Shown piece by piece: positions 48,488 to 57,501 of a DNA stretch of 64,000 bases. The notes under the pieces were generated by a model. That model was given only the letters and a program-made list of their open reading frames with translations. It did not search any database and was not told where the DNA came from. Source of the stretch: Nitrospira lenta. Its GTDB lineage: Bacteria > Nitrospirota > Nitrospiria > Nitrospirales > Nitrospiraceae. How positions within the stretch are numbered: position 1 is the first letter of the stretch; each line of letters starts with the position of its first letter. The stretch is from contig NZ_OUNR01000001.1 in assembly GCF_900403705.1 (NCBI RefSeq), positions 930,001 through 994,000 on the forward strand, in the 5' to 3' direction. The position numbers were made by a program, and so were the translations under genes.

Positions 48488-49690
48488 TTATCGTTCTGAG
48501 GGAATTGCGTGATTCGGTAGGTGTCGAAGCAAATTCTGGAAACGTATGGCGAGGACATCCAAGGCGCCGGAGAATCCCTCCGGTCCGGCGGTCACATCAA
48601 GGCGCGCGAGCAGTTCGCGCGTCTGCACGTTGACGCAGGACACGCTCACGCCGGATTGGTTCGCGTCGGAGGAGCCAGTAGTGATGAGGACCAGTACCGT
48701 GGCCGCGCGCCAATGGCCCGGTCCGATGGCCAGGTCGTCTTCGACGAGGCCAGTGAGGTTCTGTTCAAGTTCTCGCAGGACGAGGGGTTGTTGGGCCTCC
48801 GAGGCCACGACGGTCAAACCCTGCTGCACGAGCAAATCTTGTATGGTGCTGACGGGATCGGGCCGCGCCGCAGGCAGAGATTCGGTCCCGATCTTGAACA
48901 CCAGTGAGCGGGGCCACCGGCTGCGAGGTGCCATGACGGGCGTCCCCATCTGTACCGCCGCCTCAAGCTGCTCGGCGGTGACCTCAACAGGCCATCGACG
49001 TAGCACCTGATCGCGATGCCACGCGACCAGTTCAATCCGGCCACGCGGCACCGTCGTGAACGAGACCTCGTGCTGCTGTAATGCCGTGGCCAGATGACTC
49101 ACCCGAACGATGGCTCGTCCGTCTGCCGTGACGGGATATGGCACGCTGACCTCACGTGTCCCCTGCCAGGAGAGGGTGACGCGCCCTTCTGTGAAAGGAC
49201 GCGAATCCGATTCCAGCTTGTGCTCGACGACCGTTTCGACATCCTTTACTTTTTGATCAGTGCGGACGATCGACAACGCCATCAGGCAACTCGTGAAGGT
49301 GAAGTCCACCAACGCCTTCCGTTGTTCAAATTGGCGCGTAGGATCTGGAATGCTGGCAACTGCGCTCCAGAACCAGCCCCACACGGAAGATGGGCAGGCG
49401 AACATCCCCGCTGGAATTGCGAAAGGATTCAGGTAGTACGAATGCTCCTCTTTCCGTTCGGTTCGCACGATCTCGACATGACGGAGCAAGGGCTCAGTCA
49501 GACTGACGGTCCATCCCTGATGGTCCGGATGAATCACGAGGTGACCACCAGGCACCCCCTGTGACGTGACGGCGGATTCCTGCCTGAGGGTCGGACCAGG
49601 GATCACCCGATCGGTGACCGTGAGGCAGGATGTCTGATTAAAGAGGAGCCAGATCAGGAAGAGATAGTACGGAGCGCGCGTGTGATGCAT
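48488..49690 (-). CDS. Predicted lipoprotein, unknown function
   Basis: 400 residues. Signal peptide with a lipobox (YLFLIWLLFNQTSC, Cys near residue 22). The mature protein is mixed beta-rich, with a short hydrophobic patch around 90-110 (MFACPSSVWGWFWSAVA). No catalytic motif recognised. The most upstream of the three minus-strand genes (lipoprotein, SSB-like, unknown), with about 70-100 bases between them, suggesting a joint transcript. Family unknown. Confidence 0.6.
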   Translation of the reverse strand: MHHTRAPYYLFLIWLLFNQTSCLTVTDRVIPGPTLRQESAVTSQGVPGGHLVIHPDHQGWTVSLTEPLLRHVEIVRTERKEEHSYYLNPFAIPAGMFACPSSVWGWFWSAVASIPDPTRQFEQRKALVDFTFTSCLMALSIVRTDQKVKDVETVVEHKLESDSRPFTEGRVTLSWQGTREVSVPYPVTADGRAIVRVSHLATALQQHEVSFTTVPRGRIELVAWHRDQVLRRWPVEVTAEQLEAAVQMGTPVMAPRSRWPRSLVFKIGTESLPAARPDPVSTIQDLLVQQGLTVVASEAQQPLVLRELEQNLTGLVEDDLAIGPGHWRAATVLVLITTGSSDANQSGVSVSCVNVQTRELLARLDVTAGPEGFSGALDVLAIRFQNLLRHLPNHAIPSER

Positions 49691-50354
49691 GAGAGGTTTC
49701 TCCCTGTGAGAATGATCGGATTATCGGAATCCATTGCAGAGATGCGGTTGGATCAACCTTCACTGTTGGCCGCGATGGCTCGCGGTGTTTGGAGTGCAGC
49801 TATCGACATGCTGTCGGGATGGTCGGTGAGGCCGTTCTCTGGGCTCGACCCGGTATCCGAATCAGGAGTAGGCGAGAAGCAGCACCGCTAGGAGGGTCGT
49901 CACTGCCCCTCCCACAGAATCCATTGCTGCTGGCTCGAGGCAAGAGATGGCACGGAGGCTCCTCGGGTGACCTATCACTTCGTGAGGAGACGGGTTTGAG
50001 AGAACGACAGTGGTGATCAGGAGGCGTGAACCAAGATCACAAGGTTATATATGTTTATGAACTAGCGAAGGGACATCCGCGGAATGTGACATTTTAGGGA
50101 AAAACTGACCGCCATGTCGGCGGCAGAACCCAGAAGAAGGCGGAGACCATGAGTTGGCTCCACCCTATAACAGTCCTACTCAGGTAAGAACTGCATAGCT
50201 TTATCGATATTAGAATGCGAAGGAGCCATCGACTGGGAAAGAAAGTCATGTATTGTTGCAGTAATTCCTATACTAGAGAAGTCGCATTTGCCTTGCCTGG
50301 CTCTAACTCAAAGTTCAGGCAATCAAAATAAGCCAGGTAATGATTTGGGGGCGG
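49691..50354. other. 664-base stretch without a supported gene
   Basis: Two short plus-strand frames (49682-49891 and 49789-50016) are open but have no ribosome site and no protein-like composition. The part from about 50040 on is clearly more AT-rich than the flanks. A weak inverted repeat TGCCTGGCT/AGCCAGG lies near 50295-50335. I see nothing else. Confidence 0.5.
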
Positions 50355-51362
50355 TTAACGGAGGGTGATGATCGCACTCACCTGATCACTAAGTTTCCGT
50401 GCTTCGATGCGAACAGGCAAGTCTGAAAGACTTGAGCCATTTGAAGCCGTCCATATCCCCAGTCGCTCATCAGCATTTTGATCCATGCTTCCCAGTACTG
50501 AGTGAAAGGTGTGATGGATAACCGACGACGAGGGGATACGATAATTCCATGGAATAAAAAGTCCAGCGTTTTTTGCGGCCCGATTCCATCTAGGATTGGC
50601 TCGCAATGCCCAGCTGGTGGATCCTGGACCTGAAACCTGGCCGGCTTTTGAGGCATATCGTGCGGTGAGATATATGGCTGGAGATTCGTTCTGCTCCACC
50701 ATTGCGATCGCGGTTGCTGTCCAGCTTGCCTCTGTGCATACGTGCATCCGAAGATCATCGATCAGGTGAAAGCATGGTCGACCATACCTGCATTGGAGCC
50801 GTACGAGCCACGGGCTGAAGATCGGCGAGTAGAATGCCAATTCACCACTGATTCGATCAATCAGTTGTTCTTCCGCCACATTCTTTGATGCATGGGTACG
50901 TCTGAATACGAAGCTCAGCTGCCTGGGAGAGAGACAAAGTAGATGGGAGCCTTCGTGACGCTTGCCGAAGTAGATACGTGTTGCCCGGCTACCGCGACCG
51001 TCGATCACCGCAAGGTGTCGTTTCATGCCTACACCGGCATGTTTCAGCTTTATGGTGATCGCTTCGGTCCCTCTTGCGAATTCCTCCTTTAGGGTCGCGA
51101 AAATTGTTTCGCCGTGTCCGGTTTGTTCAGCTATGAGATTATCGAGTTCTGCGTCGTTTTGGACAACGATGTGTTGGACATCCAATTTATTGTCAATCAA
51201 TTGATGCAACCGCGGTAGATCTAGTTTTCCCTTGAAACTTTCGACCCACGACGCTACCCGTTCGCGACAGTGCGCTAGAATCGCTTCTGCTGGATCCTCA
51301 CTCGTAAGTCCAAGATCCTTGGCTAGCTTGATAACATCTGGGGCTTCTCTGAGCCGTCCCAT
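50355..51362 (-). CDS. capP: ImmA/IrrE-like metallopeptidase (CapP-type CBASS regulator)
   Basis: 335 residues. Zinc site H136-E-G-S-H140 with a downstream Glu helix (EEQLIDRISGELAFYSPIFS), the ImmA/IrrE pattern. The C-terminal 150 residues are beta-rich and of unknown fold. The upstream gene is an XRE-type repressor and both face away from a CBASS operon. In published CBASS loci, CapP peptidases are activated by ssDNA and cleave CapH, releasing the operon; that this pair does the same is inference. Confidence 0.72.
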   Translation of the reverse strand: MGRLREAPDVIKLAKDLGLTSEDPAEAILAHCRERVASWVESFKGKLDLPRLHQLIDNKLDVQHIVVQNDAELDNLIAEQTGHGETIFATLKEEFARGTEAITIKLKHAGVGMKRHLAVIDGRGSRATRIYFGKRHEGSHLLCLSPRQLSFVFRRTHASKNVAEEQLIDRISGELAFYSPIFSPWLVRLQCRYGRPCFHLIDDLRMHVCTEASWTATAIAMVEQNESPAIYLTARYASKAGQVSGPGSTSWALRANPRWNRAAKNAGLFIPWNYRIPSSSVIHHTFHSVLGSMDQNADERLGIWTASNGSSLSDLPVRIEARKLSDQVSAIITLR

Positions 51363-51375
51363 AGCATGTGTTCCA

Positions 51376-51822
51376 TTAGTCGAGATGTGCTCGTACCTTG
51401 TTATAGAAATCGATCCAGCTCTTTCGTGTCATCTGCGGCTTCCCCTCTGGATTTCGTCTGGCTATGAGCGAGTTCCATGCATCGAGAACAGCCACTACGT
51501 TGCGATAGGGCCAATGCATTTCTTCAGCTGCCTCGGCCAGTTCTCTGGGAATCGTGACGGGTGTCGGAGGGCCGTCAGAATTCTGTCCCTCGCCCTTCAT
51601 GATGAAATCAAGAGAAGCTCCGAGGACATCGGCAATCTCAAGCAGCTTTTCTGAACTCGGGTTACGTCGATCGTTCTCCACCTCGCTAATGAAACTCTTG
51701 CTGACACCTGCTTCCTGAGCCAAGCGATCTTGCGTCCAATCCCGCTTCTCCCGGAGATACTTAATTCTCGAACCGATTGTCCCCATCGCCGCACCTTCGT
51801 GATATGTGGTTGTCATACTCAC
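51376..51822 (-). CDS. capH: XRE-family HTH repressor (CapH-type)
   Basis: 148 residues from GTG 51822, with AGGAGG seven bases upstream; the frame is open to 51855. N-terminal helix-turn-helix (SRIKYLREKRDWTQDRLAQE, SKSFISEVENDRRNPSSEKL) followed by a linker and a C-terminal helical part (EMHWPYRNVVAVLDAWNSLI) where a CapP-type peptidase could cut. 13 bases before the peptidase gene, and divergent from the CBASS operon across an AT-rich promoter region. Confidence 0.78.
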   Translation of the reverse strand: MSMTTTYHEGAAMGTIGSRIKYLREKRDWTQDRLAQEAGVSKSFISEVENDRRNPSSEKLLEIADVLGASLDFIMKGEGQNSDGPPTPVTIPRELAEAAEEMHWPYRNVVAVLDAWNSLIARRNPEGKPQMTRKSWIDFYNKVRAHLD

Positions 51823-51915
51823 AGCTACGCCTCCTTTCAGGAGAATTTCATCCAAGAACTGCTAGTATGATCTAAGTAATTGAAATAATAGATAAACAAA
51901 ATAATATATGGGTAC

Positions 51916-51945
51916 TTGAATGTTCACTAATTCATATTATATACT
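51916..51945 (+). promoter_or_regulatory. Predicted CBASS operon promoter
   Basis: -35 TTGAAT (51916-51921) and -10 TATACT (51940-51945), 18-base spacer, in a very AT-rich divergent intergenic region (51856-52054). The transcript would have a leader of about 100 bases. Confidence 0.5.
51917..51926. promoter_or_regulatory. Candidate CapH operator
   Basis: Palindrome TGAATGTTCA overlapping the -35 box of the CBASS promoter; a bound HTH dimer would block RNA polymerase. Based on position and symmetry only. Confidence 0.35.
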
Positions 51946-52054
51946 GATCGAGTTAACTTTTACATGACGGTAGCTCTTCACTTTTTAACCCTGTCAGACA
52001 AAAGAGTCAAGCGGTCTCGGCTGAATGACCGTGAGGGAAGGAAGGTTCCATGCC

Positions 52055-53020
52055 ATGGCAAGAGAGCACGTTAATCATAGCGATCTCGTACGATTCGCAC
52101 AGGAGAAGGTAAATCTTCCCAAAGACAGGGCCGATGCATATCGCACTCAGGCACGCGGCTTACGAGACAAGCTCGAAAACTACCTGAACGAGCATCCCGA
52201 CTTCACACTCAAAAAGATGATGCTGTCCGGAAGCCTTGCCAAGGGCACGGCGTTGCGTTCCCTAAACGACATCGATGTTGCCTGCTACATCAGCGGCGCA
52301 GATGCGCCTAACGATGTCGCAGCCTTGCTTCAGTATCTCGCCGAACGTCTACGTAAGGCGTATCCGAATTTTTCTCCGGACCAAGTGAAAGCCCAAACAT
52401 ACAGTGTCACGGTATCCTTTCGGGGAACAGGGCTAGACGTTGATGTCGTGCCGATTCTCTATACTGGAGACCCCCAATGGCGTGGCAATCTTGTCAGCCA
52501 GGATGATGGCTCTTTCCTTGAGACCAGCATCCCGCTCCACCTTGATTTCACCCGCAAGCGCAAAGACGCACAGGAAACTCACTTTGCACAGACTGTGCGG
52601 CTGATTAAATTTTGGGCACAGAAGATGAAACGTGAGAACCAAGACTTCAGGCTTAAGTCCTTTATGATCGAAATGATTCTGGCCCATCTTTCCGACAAAG
52701 GTCTCAAGTTTTCCGATTACCCGGAAGCGCTGCAACACTTCTTCACTTATGTCGCGAAGACCAATCTCCATGAGCGCATCGTGTTTGAGGACTACTACAA
52801 ATCCTCGCAGGTGGGTTCATTCAAGGAGCCTGTACAGATAATCGATCCGGTCAATGCCAAGAACAATGTCAGCCGGCTCTACACCACTACACAGGTCACT
52901 GCAATCGTAGATGCGGCCCTGGATGCGGGCGATGCTGTTGAGGCAGCTCTGAGGGCCCCCACCAAACAAGAAACCGTCTACTACTGGCAGAAAGTCTTTG
53001 GCGCAACATTTCAGATATAA
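52055..53020 (+). CDS. cdnC: CD-NTase, CdnC-like cyclic oligonucleotide synthase
   Basis: CBASS cyclase that makes a cyclic nucleotide signal on phage infection. 321 residues from ATG 52055 (MAREHVNHSDLVRFAQEKVN); an earlier in-frame ATG at 52025 is less likely. Polymerase-beta-type motifs: G59-S60 in LSGSLAKGTALR, D72-x-D74 in NDIDVACYIS and third Asp D130 in LDVDVVPIL. The C-terminal half is an OAS/PAP-like helical core. N-terminal region strongly recalls E. coli CdnC, whose product is cyclic tri-AMP; the product here is unproven. 8 bases before the HORMA gene. Confidence 0.9.
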   Translation: MAREHVNHSDLVRFAQEKVNLPKDRADAYRTQARGLRDKLENYLNEHPDFTLKKMMLSGSLAKGTALRSLNDIDVACYISGADAPNDVAALLQYLAERLRKAYPNFSPDQVKAQTYSVTVSFRGTGLDVDVVPILYTGDPQWRGNLVSQDDGSFLETSIPLHLDFTRKRKDAQETHFAQTVRLIKFWAQKMKRENQDFRLKSFMIEMILAHLSDKGLKFSDYPEALQHFFTYVAKTNLHERIVFEDYYKSSQVGSFKEPVQIIDPVNAKNNVSRLYTTTQVTAIVDAALDAGDAVEAALRAPTKQETVYYWQKVFGATFQI

Positions 53021-53028
53021 GGAGAACT

Positions 53029-53544
53029 ATGAGTACCAGCTTTACCCTTTCCGAGACGACCAGCTTCACAGTCGCACATGCCAAACATATGGCAGCCAAA
53101 GTCGCAACTGACCTCAAGCGGTTGCAAGGGTTCTATGGCGATCCGCCTGATCTCCTTATTGATCAGTTCGAAAAAGAAGTCATCGAACTTCTCAAGGGGG
53201 GATACCTGGGAAAGGTCACGTACGGTTTTAAGCGCAACGGAAACTGGATCGAACCGACTCTTCAATACACTGCCCGCGATCTCTCAGGAGTCTTCGCAAA
53301 TGACGACGATCCGGGGCGTATTCGACCAGGCAAGGATATCTCCAACGCGACCTTTTACAGCTACCTTACTTATAGTAACGCCTGGAATAACCTGTCGCAG
53401 GCCGAAAGAGAGGTCTTCGAAAACCACCTTCCTTTCAAGAGGGGAGGTGCAGCCGAACCAGGAGTCACCGGGTATCTGAACAGCGATCGAACATATTCCT
53501 CGGGTGGCCGGGCACTTGATCGCGCCAGCGTCAGGAGCTTCTGA
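53029..53544 (+). CDS. cap7: Bacterial HORMA-domain protein (Cap7)
   Basis: Sensor of type III CBASS that binds a peptide, closes its safety belt and activates the cyclase. 171 residues: SFTVAHAKHMAAKVATDLKR, LKGGYLGKVTYGFKRNGNWI, DDDPGRIRPGKDISNATFYS and C-terminal RTYSSGGRALDRASVRSF match the CdnC-associated HORMA proteins. GGAGAA ribosome site. Stop overlaps the Cap6 start. Confidence 0.9.
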   Translation: MSTSFTLSETTSFTVAHAKHMAAKVATDLKRLQGFYGDPPDLLIDQFEKEVIELLKGGYLGKVTYGFKRNGNWIEPTLQYTARDLSGVFANDDDPGRIRPGKDISNATFYSYLTYSNAWNNLSQAEREVFENHLPFKRGGAAEPGVTGYLNSDRTYSSGGRALDRASVRSF

Positions 53545-54485
53545 TGACCACACGTCCTCCGCTCGATGAACTCTTTGAACGGCGCCTCACATACCCCGAT
53601 GTTGACGCGATGGATCGTCTTGCCCGCCTTGTCGGCCTTGACGACCACAAATCCCGTCTCACGAAAATTCTCGGCCTTCTCGTCAATCCCCACGGACTGG
53701 AAACATGGGCCAAGAAGCACCACCACGGAGCAACGGACCTCCTGAATACAGTTTTACGACGGCCGCCCCTCGTTGTTCTTGCAGGTGATGTAGGATCCGG
53801 AAAATCAGAACTGGCCGAAACCATCGGCGATGCTGTGGCACGACAGGAAAAAATCGAGATTACTCTTTTCCCGCTTAGCCTCTCTACCCGCGGACAAGGA
53901 CGGGTCGGGGAAATGACACAGCTCTTATCAGCCGCGTTCGATTACACAGTCGAAGAAGCCACCAAACTGAAAGGTACCTCTAACCGATCGCGAGGCGCTA
54001 TTCTACTTCTCGTCGATGAGGCAGACGCCATCGCGCAATCAAGAGAAGCCGCCCAGATGCATCACGAAGACCGCGCTGGCGTGAATGCATTCATTCGCGG
54101 CATCGACCGTATCGGCAACGGTCGCCTTCCCGCCGCCGTCATCATGTGTACTAACAGACTCGGAGCGCTCGACCCTGCCGTGAAACGGCGAGCGGCAGAC
54201 ATTCTCGCCTTTGACCGCCCCAATGAGTTGCAACGTCATGCAGTCCTGGACCGGCCACTCAAGCAGCTTGGCTTTTCACAAACGAGCATAACCGCAATCG
54301 TGACTGCCACGGGTGTTGTTAAGGGGCGTGCTCACGGCTTCACCTTTTCAGATCTGACTCAGCGCCTTCTCCCTGCCATTGTATTGGATGCATACCCTGA
54401 TCAAGCTGTCGTCCCTCAGCGCGCGCTAGCAATTGCAGAATCGATAATGCCAACACCTCCATTCCAAGAAAAGGTCATAGAATGA
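53544..54485 (+). CDS. cap6: TRIP13/Pch2-like AAA+ ATPase (Cap6)
   Basis: Unfolds the closed HORMA protein and switches the cyclase off. 313 residues: Walker A GDVGSGKS (81-88), Walker B LLLVDEAD (D158, E159), substrate loop around FRGRG-like LSLSTRGQGRVGEM, and sensor region IMCTNRLGALDPAVKRRA. Length and order match Cap6. About 140 bases before the effector gene, so the first three genes may be one unit and the last two a second. Confidence 0.92.
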   Translation: MTTRPPLDELFERRLTYPDVDAMDRLARLVGLDDHKSRLTKILGLLVNPHGLETWAKKHHHGATDLLNTVLRRPPLVVLAGDVGSGKSELAETIGDAVARQEKIEITLFPLSLSTRGQGRVGEMTQLLSAAFDYTVEEATKLKGTSNRSRGAILLLVDEADAIAQSREAAQMHHEDRAGVNAFIRGIDRIGNGRLPAAVIMCTNRLGALDPAVKRRAADILAFDRPNELQRHAVLDRPLKQLGFSQTSITAIVTATGVVKGRAHGFTFSDLTQRLLPAIVLDAYPDQAVVPQRALAIAESIMPTPPFQEKVIE

Positions 54486-54625
54486 CGTGGCCATTTCACC
54501 GCTCATGCCGCTGATGGCAATGAGACGGTATCGAGTGAGCATCTCAATGTCCGGACTGTATAGCGCTGATATTTGCCATCGAGTTTCAAACATGCCTGAT
54601 CAACTGCAGATTCGTTTTTAGGAAA

Positions 54626-56389
54626 ATGAGCCTTATGGAGCACCCTACCCAAATCTTATTCATTCTAAACGTTGATGGAGATGTTTCCGAATCGGAGGTA
54701 CTCCCACTCCTCACTCCCAATCGATACGAGCTTCTTCCCTTTCGTCTCAGCGACTTTGGCGCCGTAGCTGTCCTGCGTGAAGGTGGAAAACGATTGCCGG
54801 TAGATTGGGATGGTCATGCCGATGCCATCGAGCGAATGATTTCGGTTGCGCGAGACAAGAATCGCGAACTCGGGCGACCTGCCGAATTCTATGCTACCGG
54901 GCTAGCACCCCTTCCTCTTTTCGCACATCTCGGGTGTGAGTTGTCTGCATGGGCAGCCCCCCTGGTGCTCCTCAATCGTCGAAAAGCGGAGCAGTGGGAT
55001 GTGTTGCCGCTCGTTGGGTCGGAAGTAGGAAAGAGCGGCCAGGTTTTTGATGTCATGGAAGGTCTTTCGACAGGTGGGCCTGCAGTAGGAACTGGACACG
55101 TCGCATTGTTTGTCTCGACGATCGGTCAGCCAGCACCACAGGACGCAATCAGAACTGCGTTACGTGAGGACGGAAAGGGTCTCGCTGGGGTGGTCGAGAT
55201 AAGAACCAGTAGCCTCCGATATCTTGATAGTACAAATTCTGCGAATGCCTCAGAGCAACTGACGATGTTCCTGTCACAAATCGCAGGAGCCTACCCGCAT
55301 GCTGCAGGAGTCGCTGTGTTTATTGCTGGTCCTGCTCCGCTCGCTCATATCGTCGGACGAGCAATAAACCCCAATCAATTTGCCGAGATCTTATTCGCTT
55401 ATTATGAGGCGCCTCGCTATGAGATTGTTCTGCGACGGCCACGGCCAGGGAGACGTGTTCGACCGATCAGTATGGAACAGAGCGATAAACTTGTGCGAAC
55501 GAGTGTCCTGGAAGAAATGAAGAAGGGAATTGAGGATATCCGTGTGACGGTCCAAGCAGAAGATCTTCCTGAGTTCATGGGGAGCGAAGGCAAGTCCCAG
55601 TTCCTGAATAATCTACAGAGAGTTGCCTTGCCGAGTTGTCCAGAGGGTGAGTCCTTTGAGCTCCACATGCTTCAGGGACGAATGATTCTGGGGCATGGTC
55701 TTCTCGAAGCCCTTCGAGACTGCAGTCTGGAAAGTGTCCGTCGTATTGCTGCGCTGTTCTTCCTCCATGAAGTCTATCATTTTGATCAAAACCTGCAGTC
55801 AACCAACTATCTCAATATTGGGCGGGCCGGTGTCGTGTTGGAAGAACTCGATTTTTGGGCTGACGCCGTCGCGGTTTGCGCCATGACCAGGCGAGACATT
55901 CGCCTTAGCCAACCCGACGATCGTGATGCAGCCAGTCGCTGCCTTTCTACAAATGTGGAGGGGGTGCTGAGTGGCATCGAGGCGTTCGATCGATTCGAGC
56001 ATGGAGATCGTATTGATCGGCTGGCAGAACGACGTCTTCGCCGGTACTTGATATGGCACCTTCAGCTAGCACGTGCACGAACGCGACTTGGAACTGGCGA
56101 AGAGGTTCAGCGCATGCTCACTGAACGTTTGATTGTGGAACTTGCTCCCCTCGTTGGTCCGGTTGATGTTCGTTCAGAAAAAATTGTCAGCCGACCGCTT
56201 CCCACAACTGAACTCTATGTCGTGTTAGGGAAAAGGCTCTTCCGTTTTCCGCCCAATGCCTACGTCGACCCTGGAGTCATCATCGAATCCGTTCGTAGTT
56301 TTGCTCGTGAAACTCTTGCGTCCACTATGGATTATGTTGTGGGCCAGCATGGTCAGGACTTTGCCCCCTGGGTTCTGAAAACGCGGTAG
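54626..56389 (+). CDS. SAVED-domain protein fused to an HExxH metallopeptidase-like domain; likely CBASS effector
   Basis: 587 residues. Residues about 60-275 form a SAVED cyclic-nucleotide sensor: YPHAAGVAVFIAGPAPLAHI, VGRAINPNQFAEILFAYYEA and the preceding VALFVSTIG strand match the second SAVED half. From about 280 the protein is helical and carries H381-E-V-Y-H385 followed at 406-413 by EELDFWAD, a typical third-ligand region (like ExxAD of ImmA/M48-type enzymes). No nuclease motif. It sits where NucC or Cap4 usually sits, so cyclic nucleotide binding would turn on proteolysis. Start ATG 54626; ATG 54635 is an alternative. Confidence 0.75.
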   Translation: MSLMEHPTQILFILNVDGDVSESEVLPLLTPNRYELLPFRLSDFGAVAVLREGGKRLPVDWDGHADAIERMISVARDKNRELGRPAEFYATGLAPLPLFAHLGCELSAWAAPLVLLNRRKAEQWDVLPLVGSEVGKSGQVFDVMEGLSTGGPAVGTGHVALFVSTIGQPAPQDAIRTALREDGKGLAGVVEIRTSSLRYLDSTNSANASEQLTMFLSQIAGAYPHAAGVAVFIAGPAPLAHIVGRAINPNQFAEILFAYYEAPRYEIVLRRPRPGRRVRPISMEQSDKLVRTSVLEEMKKGIEDIRVTVQAEDLPEFMGSEGKSQFLNNLQRVALPSCPEGESFELHMLQGRMILGHGLLEALRDCSLESVRRIAALFFLHEVYHFDQNLQSTNYLNIGRAGVVLEELDFWADAVAVCAMTRRDIRLSQPDDRDAASRCLSTNVEGVLSGIEAFDRFEHGDRIDRLAERRLRRYLIWHLQLARARTRLGTGEEVQRMLTERLIVELAPLVGPVDVRSEKIVSRPLPTTELYVVLGKRLFRFPPNAYVDPGVIIESVRSFARETLASTMDYVVGQHGQDFAPWVLKTR

Positions 56390-56441
56390 AAACATCGGAT
56401 CCTCCGCGAGCTTAGGAAATTATTTCAACTGAGGTTAGTAC

Positions 56442-57353
56442 ATGGCAGCAGAAGAATTCTTGTCGAATCTTGCCAGAAAGTGGGAGCCTACAGAGTTGCA
56501 AAAGCAAGAGGTGGCTGCTAGCCAGCGTCACCTTCGAGAACTCCTCCACGAGTCGAGACTCCCCGTACTGGATTCGTATCTCTCTGGATCATATTCCCGA
56601 GACACCGCACTGCGCCCTATCGACGATGTTGATATTGTGTTTATCGTAGAGCCCTCTCACTGGAGTCAGTGGCCGTCATTGTGGCGTCCTGAACCATATG
56701 AAGTACTCGACAGCTTTGCGAGGGCCATTCGTCATCGGTATACACTGTCGTCAGTGTATGGGCAGCGGCGGTCTGTAAACCTTCGTCTTTCAGATCTTGA
56801 CATAGATGTGGTTCCTGCGTTGAGTGCAAACGAACACTCATCAGCGATCTATGTCCCGGACCGTCAAGCAAGGACATGGATTTTAAGCAATCCCAAAGAA
56901 CATGCGCGACAAGCGACACAAGTAAATCGATCTCGAGATGGACAGCTAAAACCTTTAGTCAAACTGCTTAAGCTTTGGAATCGTCAATTGCCGTCGACGG
57001 CGCAGGTAAAGTCGTTTCTATTGGAAACTATGGCCCTTCGTATTTTTAGGCGGTATGGGATTCCGTCGCTTGAAGAGGGCCTTGTGAGGTTTTGGGACCA
57101 TATGGCCTATGCCGCAGGCGAGGATACGGTACTCCAGTGGGAGTCGGTAGGAATCGGCCTATCTGGGTGGTCAACATCTGTGCCTGATGTAGCGGAAACG
57201 GGAGGTGATGTTGCTGGAGGCCTTGATTCGGAGTGTCGTCAAAAGTTTGTACAACGAGCGATCAGCTCACGAGACAAAGCACTAGCGAGCCTACGGGCTA
57301 GAAACAACTCGTATGCTGTAGATCACTGGAAGCGTGCGTTTCATCTTCTTTGA
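56442..57353 (+). CDS. Second CD-NTase (SMODS-type cyclase)
   Basis: 303 residues. G49-S50 in YLSGSYSRDTALR, D62-x-D64 in DDVDIVFIV, third Asp D122 in DLDIDVVPAL: all three catalytic carboxylates are present. The C-terminal core (LKPLVKLLKLWNRQLPSTAQ, VKSFLLETMALRIF) is that of SMODS cyclases. It is clearly different from the CdnC-like protein at 52055 and lies 52 bases after the effector gene, with GAGG before its ATG. What it makes, and whether it or CdnC feeds the SAVED domain, is unknown. Confidence 0.85.
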   Translation: MAAEEFLSNLARKWEPTELQKQEVAASQRHLRELLHESRLPVLDSYLSGSYSRDTALRPIDDVDIVFIVEPSHWSQWPSLWRPEPYEVLDSFARAIRHRYTLSSVYGQRRSVNLRLSDLDIDVVPALSANEHSSAIYVPDRQARTWILSNPKEHARQATQVNRSRDGQLKPLVKLLKLWNRQLPSTAQVKSFLLETMALRIFRRYGIPSLEEGLVRFWDHMAYAAGEDTVLQWESVGIGLSGWSTSVPDVAETGGDVAGGLDSECRQKFVQRAISSRDKALASLRARNNSYAVDHWKRAFHLL

Positions 57354-57501
57354 TCAGTCGTCCCAACAAAGGAAGGACACGCCTGATCTATCTCGCTGCA
57401 CATGAACTACTGAAGGAGGGCTATTGGTTAAACAGGTACGTGAATCATCTTGGCAATCAAGAAACTTGTCACCATTTCTGCCTCGCGAGCCCTACTTCAA
57501 C

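Noticed and set aside
48521-49564. Plus-strand open frames across the lipoprotein gene
   Set aside because: GC-driven shadows with no ribosome site; the minus-strand gene has both a signal peptide and a good ribosome site.
49682-50016. Two plus-strand frames in the gap upstream of the lipoprotein gene
   Set aside because: No ribosome sites, no recognisable protein features.
54626-56389. Reading the C-terminal half as a nuclease effector like Cap4
   Set aside because: No PD-(D/E)XK or HNH residues are visible; the HExxH plus acidic third-ligand region is the only catalytic-looking motif.
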